64,000 nt of DNA. Origin: Arabidopsis thaliana (taxonomy: Eukaryota > Streptophyta > Magnoliopsida > Brassicales > Brassicaceae). The notes under the pieces were generated by a model. That model was given only the letters and a program-made list of their open reading frames with translations, was not told where the DNA came from and ran no database searches. Position 1 is the first letter of the stretch. Every line of letters begins with the position of its first letter. Location of the stretch: positions 21,269,835 to 21,333,834 of the forward strand of contig NC_003076.8 in the NCBI RefSeq assembly GCF_000001735.4, in the 5' to 3' direction. Position numbers and translations under genes: made by a program. Shown piece by piece: positions 24,456-32,832 of the stretch.

Positions 24456-26675
24456 ATGAGACCCCCAGTTACAGGTAAGAACCTTAGTTAAAGTTTATGT
24501 CTTTCTTGTTCTGTCTGCCTCTAGAGTATAACCCTGTCCGTATCAAATCTGAATTCGTATCATTACGGTTTCTGTAGTTTGAATTGGTAGTTAGGGTTTT
24601 AATTCATGAGCCTTTTGTATCTTCACTGTTTCAATAAAGTTCAAAGATAAAAGTAGAGATTTTTAATAACACTCTGTTCTTCCGTTTAGTTAATTTTCTG
24701 TATGTTGGTATTGTTATAATCAGGAGGACGTGGTGGTGGAGGATTCAGAGGTGGAAGAGATGGTGGTGGAAGAGGTTTTGGAGGTGGAAGAAGCTTTGGA
24801 GGAGGCCGTAGTGGTGACAGAGGCCGTAGTGGGCCTCGCGGCAGAGGACGTGGTGCGCCTCGTGGTCGTGGAGGACCACCTCGTGGAGGAATGAAAGGAG
24901 GAAGCAAAGTGATTGTTGAGCCTCACAGACATGCGGGAGTGTTTATTGCTAAGGGTAAAGAAGATGCTCTTGTCACTAAGAATTTGGTTCCTGGTGAAGC
25001 TGTTTACAATGAGAAGAGAATCTCTGTTCAGGTATGAAGTTTGAGGATTGTTTTCTTTATAATTAAATTGAGTTTGTTTTTGTTCTTATATTATAGCTAC
25101 TTCACTTTTGCAGAATGAAGATGGAACTAAGGTTGAATACAGAGTTTGGAATCCGTTTAGATCTAAGTTAGCTGCTGCAATTCTTGGTGGTGTCGACAAC
25201 ATTTGGATCGTAAGTCCATCTATACACATACCACATTGACTCTGTTTTCTTTTTTTGTATTGAAAGACATGTGCTTGAATTGGTTCTTTGTTAAAACTTT
25301 TGTAGAAACCTGGTGCCAAAGTTCTTTACTTGGGTGCTGCTTCTGGGACCACTGTCTCTCATGTTTCTGACCTCGTTGGCCCTGTAAGTCTTTCACTAAA
25401 TTATTATTTTAGTTATCCGTAGGTCCATTTCTATCCTATGTTTGAGACTTATCTTTGTTCTATTGCTTTATGATTTGTAGGAGGGATGTGTTTATGCTGT
25501 TGAGTTTTCTCATAGAAGTGGTAGAGATTTGGTGAACATGGCCAAGAAGAGAACTAACGTTATTCCAATCATTGAAGATGCTAGACATCCGGCTAAGTAC
25601 AGAATGCTCGTGGGCATGGTTGATGTCATATTCTCTGATGTTGCTCAGCCAGATCAGGTTTGGTTCTATATTTCTTACTATGAAAGTTTGAAGTTACCCT
25701 TTCTACAGTTTTATTCACAAAGGTTACGTCATATTGCATTGCATCTTTTGCTTTTAAAATATCAGTTCATTGAAATCGGCATATGATGACATTTCATTTA
25801 CTATGAAATGTTTGAAGCCTTTTTATTTTACAGTTATATCTTCAAAGTTTTTTTTTATTGCATTGCATCTTTTGCTTTTAAAAAAATCAGTACAATGAAA
25901 TCGGCAGATGATGATTTTACTTGGATTCCCCTTCAGAACATTTATGGGTGTTGCAAACTCCAAGCTTCTGATGCTACTTTGTATCTTTTTACTAAAATTT
26001 TTTACTTTGAACATGCAAATCTGTTTTAATCTCAAAGTTTTTATTTGTCTTCATTTGGTATATCTTATCGATTTGGAAGAAGTCTTTTCGGTTTCTTCTG
26101 GTTTTCAACAATTGCATTTTCAAGTCATTTAGAAGTTTTACTTTATTACTAAACTTGGAGACTCAATTGTTGTAGCAATATTGCTGAGCTAGCAGAGATT
26201 GCTCCAAGAAATCTGCAATGATTCCATAAATGTTTCTATGTTTATGTTAATGTCTCTCTTTATTCTCATTTTGGTTCTCTGTTTATGTTTTATTTAATTG
26301 AATCCATCTATTTGCCTAACTCTTGAAGGCAAGAATCTTGGCCCTGAATGCCTCATTTTTCCTCAAAACTGGTGGACACTTTGTTATCTCAATCAAGGTC
26401 AGTGCTCTTATCCTTAATCAAATTCAACAATGTTCTCCTCTGTTATTATTCAATTTGTATTTCCGTCGCTAAATAAACATGTCTCATCTGTTCAGGCCAA
26501 CTGTATCGACTCTACAGTTGCAGCAGAAGCAGTCTTCCAGAGCGAGGTGAAGAAGCTGCAACAAGAGCAGTTTAAGCCAGCAGAACAGGTGACTCTCGAG
26601 CCGTTTGAGCGTGACCATGCCTGTGTTGTTGGTGGTTACCGCATGCCGAAGAAACAAAAGACCCCAGCCTCATAG
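24456..26675 (+). CDS. FIB1: Fibrillarin 1, box C/D snoRNP 2'-O-methyltransferase
   Basis: Nucleolar methyltransferase that uses S-adenosylmethionine to methylate rRNA riboses guided by box C/D snoRNAs; also known as a Mediator subunit (MED36b). Seven exons: 24456-24474, 24724-25031, 25114-25209, 25306-25383, 25481-25657, 26329-26397, 26496-26675. They encode 308 residues, the known size. Residues about 7-65 form the Gly/Arg-rich GAR domain ([18 protein letters not shown]). The conserved core starts [20 protein letters not shown]. The SAM-binding part (about 142-167) contains [17 protein letters not shown], followed by [17 protein letters not shown] and [18 protein letters not shown]. Intron 5 (25658-26328, 671 bases) carries a C/D snoRNA and a tandem duplication. 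Telo-box and site II elements lie upstream. Confidence 0.97.
25675..25914 (+). repeat. Tandem duplication inside FIB1 intron 5 covering the 5' part of the snoRNA
   Basis: Two copies of a roughly 115-bp unit with an offset of about 123-124 bases: copy 1 at 25675-25789, copy 2 at 25798-25914. The best-conserved stretch is 25733-25789 versus 25857-25914 (attgcattgcatcttttg ... gaaatcggca-atgatga), ending in box C in both. Copy 1 has a box C (25783-25789) but no following guide or box D, so it is a snoRNA 5' fragment. Copy 2 runs on into the full snoRNA. Confidence 0.8.
25904..25974 (+). ncRNA. Intronic box C/D snoRNA (U60f type)
   Basis: In FIB1 intron 5. Box C ATGATGA is at 25908-25914 and box D CTGA at 25968-25971, closed by a short GCA/TGC terminal stem (25904-25906 with 25972-25974). 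A likely box D' CAGA lies at 25934-25937. The antisense element before D' (ggattcccctt) is complementary to aaggggaatcc, a word I recall from 25S rRNA. By the D'+5 rule that would direct methylation of a G. Published work on Arabidopsis fibrillarin genes reports a U60 snoRNA in the fifth intron, in agreement. Processing from the spliced intron is expected. Exact ends are inferred. Confidence 0.85.
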
Positions 26676-27083
26676 AGGAACTGTGGACAGTAGTGCCTGT
26701 GTATTAAGACTTATTTACTGGGTTTTGTTTTTATCTCCTTGCTTGTTGTATTAAGCTAGAGATGGATAATGCTTTTATGTCTCATTTGGAAAATTTTATC
26801 CTCGTTTTAGAACTAATATATATTGATGCAACATTTTCGTCCAATGATTGTATCTCCATCAGTCTTTTCTATGCTTGTTTTTGCTTGGCTATAAGAACTA
26901 CTGTCCATTTTAATCCTACTTGTTTCTGCATGCTGAATTGATTGTTGAAGTAGTTTGTTTTGAACATGATTATGCTCAAGAAAAGGCGTAAAAGTATCAC
27001 TTAGCTCTGAAAGGAACTCATTTTTTTTTGGTTAATAAAATTTTAAACACAAACAAACCGACTAAGTGTTATTGACATAAGTC
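26676..27083. other. Convergent 3' intergenic region
   Basis: 3' UTRs of FIB1 (+) and the LRR gene (-). No other feature is seen. Confidence 0.5.
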
Positions 27084-27928
27084 TCAATACAGTTTCAAGT
27101 AATATTCGGCTTCTTCCACTATTGGATCAAAGTTATAGGCGCCTTCTTCCATCGGTAGCGCATTTTTAAGTATTGCCAATTGGCGTGACCAATGAAAATA
27201 GTAAGTTTCAAAAGAAAACGGGTAATCAGCAGAGGTAGAATCATTGTGGCGTCTCAAATCTTTAATTTTCTCAAAACAACGCTTCTCTAGATTCCCGACA
27301 AGGTTGATACATTGGCGTAAATCGAGGTGTTCCAGGTGAGGACAACCGTCAAGAATGGCGTTTAAGCCTGTTTTGGTTAGTTTGTTCCCACAAAGCTGGA
27401 GATGGCGTAGTTTAGGCATGCTTTCTGCAATTGCTATGGCATCATGATCATCATCATCCGAACTTAAGTAAAAGAGGCGGTTTAGCATCAATGTCTTCAG
27501 ATTTGGACAAGACAGCCCTGCAAGTTTCATAGACTCTCCTGACAATGATATTCCTGAAACCTCAAGCTCTTCAAGCATTGGAAGTTTCACAACTGCTTGA
27601 ACAAATCCATCGTCTGTTATTTCTGAGCACATTAGTCTAAGGCTTCTAAGATTACTTGACCTACAAGTAATGGTGTGTAAAAAGTTATAAATCATAATCT
27701 TGAGATATCTGTTTTTAACAGACACTTGAAGACTTACATGAAAAGTAATCAAAAGTCAAAACTAGAATTAGAGGAGAACCTCTCCGCGATGTATGTAAGG
27801 AGAGAATCACTCCCGAAGTCCCCAATGTTGATCTCCAGCAAGCCACCCTCGCTACGATCAACGGCGTTACGACATATCGCCTCAGGATTGTTCACCAGTA
27901 CTGGTTTGTTGTAACTCAAGATTCGCAT
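27084..27928 (-). CDS. LRR (RNI-like) protein that has lost its F-box (At5g52480)
   Basis: Two exons on the minus strand (27928-27780 and 27660-27084) encode 241 residues from the ATG at 27928 (MRILSYNKPVLVNNPEAICR). The exon junction restores YIAER|SSNLRSLRL, typical of plant F-box/LRR proteins. The donor is GTTCTC, weaker than consensus. Leucine-rich repeats run through most of the protein (LPMLEELEVSGISLSG, CPNLKTLMLNRL, MPKLRHLQLCGNKL, CPHLEHLDLRQCINLVG). In intact relatives an F-box precedes this region. Here that F-box is encoded just upstream (27929-28111) but cut off by an in-frame TGA. The predicted protein therefore cannot bind SKP1 in the usual way. It may be non-functional or an inhibitor-like LRR fragment; the length matches the annotated protein as I remember it. 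Confidence 0.8.
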
Positions 27929-28111
27929 GTCGATTTTACGCCATATGGATGGGTCTTTACAAACATATCGTCACGATCTACACACTTTCTGAGCGTTCTC
28001 CAGTATCTCAGTCACGCTAAGACGTAGCAGAATCAAACACATCAAATCCGTCGGAAGATCCGCCCAGTTTTTTGGCTCTTCGTTTTTCATCAGTGAAGAC
28101 AGCGGATCCAT
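27929..28111 (-). pseudogene. Severed F-box coding remnant of the LRR gene
   Basis: From the ATG at 28111 the frame reads a good F-box start (NWADLPTDLMCLILLRLSVT, then EILENAQKVCRS, 46 residues). The next codon is TGA (27973-27971), where the family has Trp (SWR). After the stop the same frame continues RYVCKDPSIWRKID and joins MRILSY of the LRR protein without a shift. A single base change (TGG to TGA) explains the break. Confidence 0.85.
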
Positions 28112-29022
28112 TTCTGATGAGGATCAAAATGTCAAATCTGTGAAATATATATATCAGAAAGTCATTTAGTTTTAGGCCTTCTTTGATTATTTGTAGATTC
28201 TAAGTAGTTTTTGGTTTTAGTTTTAGGCCTTGAATGGTAGTAGATTCTAAAATGGTTTCTAGTTTGCATAAAAAAGTTTCCTGAAAAGCTAAGAAATCTA
28301 AATTTTTAATTTTTTATTAATTAATGAAAAGCAAAAAAAAAAAATCTATTTATGCAAACTAGACACCATTTTAGAATTTACAATCATTCAAGGCCTTAAT
28401 TGTTTATTAACTAATGAAAAAAAAATCAATTTTATGAGTTTTTTGTCCAACTTCGTGTGATTTTTTTTCCTCTTCTTGTTTTGTTTAAACTAATGATTGT
28501 TTTGGACTTTAAAGTCAGAAGGCATCTCTGATTACTTGATCTGCAATATAAAGTTATAACAATAAGATGCAAAATTTTACAATCTAGTCCTTATGGCACT
28601 AAGTTTACGAAAACAATTCATGTCTAATAAGCCCATTACCTGAATTAATTATTGGGCCTTAAGCTCCTAATATTCTGACCTTTTGTATTTCAAAATCATG
28701 TATTCCTTGCATAACAAGAAATCTGATGGTGGTGATTCGATAAAAAGAGTTCGATAGGATCTGAAATCTTCCTACAAGAAGTAAACTGTTTAACAGAATT
28801 TGTTAAATGTAATAAATAAAAACTTTTCCATATTTATCGGAAAAATAAATGGAACCTTTCCAGCTTTCCTATACCAACTCCAAATTCCAATAGATAAACA
28901 TTCTTAAACCCTAGCAGGGGCTCGATAAAAACTAAAAAATAAAAAAACCAAACACGAAAGCTGCAAACATCGATTAACATCAACCTTCTCTTTGTTGCTT
29001 TCGCTCTCGCTCTATAGCAAAG
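28112..29022. other. Divergent spacer with a MITE and the promoter of the second fibrillarin gene
   Basis: Left part: inverted-repeat element (28225-28397) and a partial extra copy of its end (about 28165-28220). Right part: site II-type elements (aagccca at about 28629-28635, TGGGCC at 28653-28658) and a telo-box-like AAACCCTAG at 28906-28914, close to the transcription start of the fibrillarin-like gene. These resemble the FIB1 promoter set. Confidence 0.65.
28225..28397. mobile_element. MITE-like inverted-repeat element, about 170 bp
   Basis: Left arm 28225-28270 (aggccttgaatgg...ctagtttgcataaa) and right arm 28349-28397 are imperfect inverted copies of about 45-48 bases enclosing an A/T-rich centre. 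Long terminal inverted repeats with almost no interior and no coding capacity are typical of a MITE. Target-site duplications are unclear. A third, diverged copy of the terminus (aggcctt...tagattctaagtag) sits at about 28175-28205 in direct orientation. Confidence 0.65.
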
Positions 29023-30405
29023 ATGAAACCTCCCCAAAGAGGTTAGAACCCTAGCAGCCGTTTTGTTTTACTACTTGTTTAATTTCTCTGTTCGACCTAT
29101 AGTATAGGGTTGAGGGTTGTTAACTCCAAATTCGTTTTGTCACAATATATCTACCTGAATTGCTTGTTACGTAAACTGTTTTGAGTCTTCACTTCTTCAA
29201 TCCAAGTTTAATAGGAGATTTAATAATACTCTCTTCTGATTAGTTAATTTCGGTTTTATCTGTATGATTATGCTCAGGACGTGGTGGTGGTGTTAGAGGT
29301 GGAAGAGGTTTAGCCAGAGGCGGTGAAGGAAGTGCCGTAAGAGGCAGTGGAAGAGGCGGCGAAAGTGGCCGTGGAAGAGGGCCTGGAAGAGTTAAAAGTG
29401 AATCGGACGGTGGAATTAAGGGAGGAAGCAAAGTGTTAGTGACACCACACAGGCACGCAGGAGTGTTTGTTGCCAAAAGTAAAGCAGATGCTCTTGTAAC
29501 CAAGAACTTAGTTCCTGGTGAAATCATTTACAATGAGAAGAGAATCTTTGTTCAGAACGAAGACCGATCTACTGTTGAATACAGAGTTTGGAACCCTCAT
29601 AGATCTAAGTTAGCTGATGCTATTACCACTGGTGTTGATAACATTTGGATCGTAAGTCCCATAACTTAAAGTAACAATCTCTTTTATTCTTCTGTTACCG
29701 AAACTAATGAATACTTGTTTCTTGAAATTGTAGAAACCTGGTGTTAAAGTTCTGTACCTTGGTGCTTCTTCTGGATACACCGTGTCTCATGTCTCTGACA
29801 TTGTTGGTCCAGTAAGTGAACACTAAACCTTAAACCCTAACTTTTAAGATTGAGTGAGTGTTTTCTCTCTATGTTACTTATATCTAGCTTTTCTGATTGG
29901 TAGGAGGGATGTGTTTACGCTGTTGAGCATTCTGATATTTGTGGTAAAGTTTTGATGAACATGGCGGAGAAGAGAACTAATGTTATACCAATCATTGAAG
30001 ATGCTAGACATCCTGCTAAATATAGAATGCTTGTGGGAATGGTTGATATCATATTCTCTGATGTTAATCACCCTGAGCAAGCTAACATATTAAGTCTCAA
30101 TGCTTCTTATTTCCTCAAATCTGGAGGGCACTTTATGATCTCTATAAAGGTTTGTAACAAAACTTTTTTGACCATTGATTCAAATCAAAATCATTCTCTT
30201 TTTAGTGTGCATTGTTTGGTTAACTCTAAGTTACTTGTTTCAGGCGAATTCTATAGACTCAACAATTGCAGCAGAAACTGTGTATCAGATGGAAGTGGAG
30301 AAGTTACAAATGGAAGAGTTGAGACCAACAGAGATATTGCATCTTGACTCTTGTGAGGAAAAGCATGCTTGTGTTTTTGGTGGATATCGCTTGCCTAGGA
30401 AGTAA
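29023..30405 (+). CDS. Fibrillarin-like protein, divergent paralogue of FIB1 (At5g52490)
   Basis: Probable 2'-O-methyltransferase of the box C/D snoRNP. Exons 29023-29041, 29278-29651, 29734-29811, 29904-30149 and 30244-30405 give 292 residues. Organisation follows FIB1: a 19-base first exon, then a GAR-like domain, but shorter and with Glu/Ser replacing many Gly ([18 protein letters not shown]). Next come the core [20 protein letters not shown] and the SAM-binding segment [17 protein letters not shown]. It lacks FIB1 introns 2 and 5, so it has no host intron for the U60-type snoRNA. Non-conservative changes from FIB1 include [17 protein letters not shown] versus [17 protein letters not shown]. 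The frame is intact. It is a local duplicate or a partially intron-less copy; whether it still works in the nucleolus is uncertain. Confidence 0.93.
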
Positions 30406-31046
30406 AAAGCTGATACTGCTATCTAATTAGGAAGCTGATACTCTTTACTTAGTTTGTGATTGTTAAAATTCATACACATTCATGAGGCTTTAAAATTATT
30501 ATTTTTCTCTGATTCTCACTGTGATTTGTCTTCTAACTAGTATGAGTTTTAAGAAGTTGAGTTTTGCAAAAACAAAAGGTAGAATACACATACATTTTGA
30601 GTTGAATTCTAGTATTTATATTTTGGTTTGTTTTATCGAACGTGGAACTAACACAACGTTACATTGAAGAATCATTCATTGTGATTTGAGATTTTCAATG
30701 TGATTTTAAAAGTTTGTTATCGATAATATGATTTTGTGGAAGTGTAATTTCAAATTTGTAGACAGAAAGTGAAACTCTGCTTGTTCATCAATTTATGTTT
30801 CCTTAGACATAATTGATAAATACATTGTTTTGTGTTTATGACAAAGAGAAGACGATAATTAGCTGAAAATAATCACATTATTCAAATATGTTCCAAAGAA
30901 TAAAATTTTTGCACTATTTGCTATTTTCAGTTCTGCCTTCTAATAGATTAAACTTTCGTAATGAACTTCATCCTTGAAAATTTAAGAGTAAATTTGAAAT
31001 TGGTCATCAGGTCATGTATTAAAGGGAAAAATAACAAAATAAAAAT
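30406..31046. other. Intergenic region between the fibrillarin-like gene and tRNA-Leu
   Basis: 3' flank of the fibrillarin-like gene, AT-rich. No further feature apart from the tRNA terminator at its right end. Confidence 0.5.
31041..31045 (-). terminator. Pol III terminator of tRNA-Leu
   Basis: Five T residues on the minus strand just after the tRNA 3' end (aaaaa on the plus strand), the normal RNA polymerase III stop. Confidence 0.75.
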
Positions 31047-31129
31047 GTCAGAAGTGGGATTTGAACCCACGCCCTCTTACGAGGACCAGAACTTGAGTCT
31101 GGCGCCTTAGACCACTCGGCCACCCTGAC
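31047..31129 (-). tRNA. tRNA-Leu (anticodon CAA)
   Basis: Eighty-three-base cloverleaf on the minus strand. The acceptor stem is GTCAGGG paired with TTCTGAC, including two G-U pairs. The D-arm holds the A box (TGGCCGAGTGG). The anticodon stem CCAGA/TCTGG encloses loop CTCAAGT, giving anticodon CAA, which reads UUG. The long variable arm (CCTCGTAAGAGG) is typical of class II tRNA-Leu. The B box GGTTCAAATCC is perfect. No intron, and no encoded CCA, as expected for a nuclear gene. It appears fully functional. Confidence 0.97.
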
Positions 31130-31740
31130 TTTTTGTTTGTATAACTACACTAAACTTAATTGACATAGATTAAACGGATACTAATGCAAAATATGAAAAT
31201 AGGCGCAATATCAATGTCTGCTTGAGCTATATCATATTATCATTGAAAATAGACCAATTGGCTGTAACATTGAAAATAAAAGAAATAAGATGGCTGGACA
31301 CGTGGAAAACAAATTGCAAAAGAAAATGATTGAAGGAAATGTGTGGATTTTCGTGTGTCGATGGTAAGCTTCTATCAACTTCATTTATAACCTTTTTCTT
31401 ATATGGGTTAACAATAACACAAGTAACATGTTCACCAATTATTTGTTCTACAAAAAAAAACTAACAATTTGGTAAGTTTAGAAAGAGAACCAGAACTAAC
31501 CATAATCAATTCTAAAGCTATACCGTTTAAACTGACTAGTCTCTCTTCTCTTTTGATGTCTCATTCTGCAAAATTTTCATTAGGAGAAACATTCAGTTTT
31601 TAGACTATTAGTACACATCATATACAATCTATCTACATTTTGTAAAACTCAAATGTGTTAATTAATCAGATCTAACTACATTTGTAAATTATTTATGCTC
31701 TTTATACATTTTCAAAATGTAAAGATCCACAACAAGAGGA
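31130..31740. other. Intergenic region
   Basis: 5' flank of tRNA-Leu and promoter/leader of the next plus-strand gene. AT-rich; nothing else is recognised. Confidence 0.5.
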
Positions 31741-32832
31741 ATGGGTTTGTTCTTAGTCCTATTCCCCGACCACAACAACAACGACTCTTCTTCTTATTAT
31801 TCTCCGGCAAAAACTACCTTCCGCTCCAAATTATCCTCTCGTCTTCTCCTCTCCAAGGCTGAATCCACAATCTCAAGCTGCATCATCCTCCTCTTCCTCA
31901 CTCTCTTCCTCTTCACTCTCTCTACATTCGAAGAACCTTCCTCTCGTTTTCCCGCCATTTCTTCTCCTCACTGGCGATTTCTCCTCAACCGCAACATCAT
32001 CTCTCGTCGTTTCGCTCTACAAGGAATGGGTACTCTGTTTCTAAGAGGAACCAAGAGCATGCACGATTTAATCATTGCTCATATCGCTTCCGTTACAACG
32101 GAGAACGATCTCCGTCTCTTTATACGGTTGCTTCACCGCTCCGGAGTTACTTCAAAATCCGACGTCGTTTTACTCTTCAATTCACCTTCATCCACTACAA
32201 GATTCACCGAGTTGATCGAACAAGAGAACAACTCGTTCTTAAAGCTCGTTCATGTTCATCGGAATGATTCGATGACATCATCATCATCATCATCTGAGCA
32301 TGTTATTTGGGGGAAGAAGAGTCGTCATCGAGCTAATTATAACTCGAACGAGCTGACTCATGGCTCGATAGTTGGTTTCGACGTAACTGAGTTGGATCCT
32401 GAAAACTCTTTATCCGGGTTTATGGATCAAGTTCCGTTAAGCTTGAGGAGATGGGCTTGTTACCCAATGCTTCTTGGTCGAGTACGACGCAGTTTCAAAC
32501 ACGTTATGCTTGTTGACGCTAAAACTTCATTTTTCATCGGTGACCCGTTTACCCGGATTCGTAACCGGAGCCCCGACTCAGTCCTCTTCTTCTTCTCAAA
32601 ACACAAGAACGCCTCCGAGGTTAATCCGGAGATTTTGATCGGTGGAGCTAAAGGAATCAGGAGATTGTCGAGCTCCATGCATACTGAGATTGTGAGAGCG
32701 ACGATGATGAAGAAGAACTCGGTTACGGAAGTAACGGAATCGGTTGTGTTGAGTCAACTCGTCGGGAATGTTCATATGACGAAGAACTTTCAAGTGGTTT
32801 TAAGTGAGTCAGTGGTGCCGGAAGCGAATTAG
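31741..32832 (+). CDS. Plant-specific type II membrane protein, possibly glycosyltransferase-like (At5g52500)
   Basis: Intron-less gene of 363 residues. A short basic N-terminus is followed by one strong hydrophobic segment at about 43-61 (ISSCIILLFLTLFLFTLS) and then a long soluble region: a type II (Golgi/ER) topology. The lumenal part contains HDLIIAHIASVTTENDLRLF, RLLHRSGVTSKSDVVLLFNS and VMLVDAKTSFFIGDPFTRIR. That pattern recalls nucleotide-sugar GT-A folds (variable strand, then a D-x-D-like acidic site with DP), though I see no exact DxD. Ser runs (SSSSSS near 182) are encoded by tca repeats. No confident family is known to me. Function is unknown and the transferase suggestion is inference only. 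Confidence 0.85.
   Translation: MGLFLVLFPDHNNNDSSSYYSPAKTTFRSKLSSRLLLSKAESTISSCIILLFLTLFLFTLSTFEEPSSRFPAISSPHWRFLLNRNIISRRFALQGMGTLFLRGTKSMHDLIIAHIASVTTENDLRLFIRLLHRSGVTSKSDVVLLFNSPSSTTRFTELIEQENNSFLKLVHVHRNDSMTSSSSSSEHVIWGKKSRHRANYNSNELTHGSIVGFDVTELDPENSLSGFMDQVPLSLRRWACYPMLLGRVRRSFKHVMLVDAKTSFFIGDPFTRIRNRSPDSVLFFFSKHKNASEVNPEILIGGAKGIRRLSSSMHTEIVRATMMKKNSVTEVTESVVLSQLVGNVHMTKNFQVVLSESVVPEAN

Noticed and set aside
24686-24932. Minus-strand proline- and Ser/Thr-rich frames over the FIB1 GAR domain
   Set aside because: Antisense of Gly/Arg codons; pure codon mirror.
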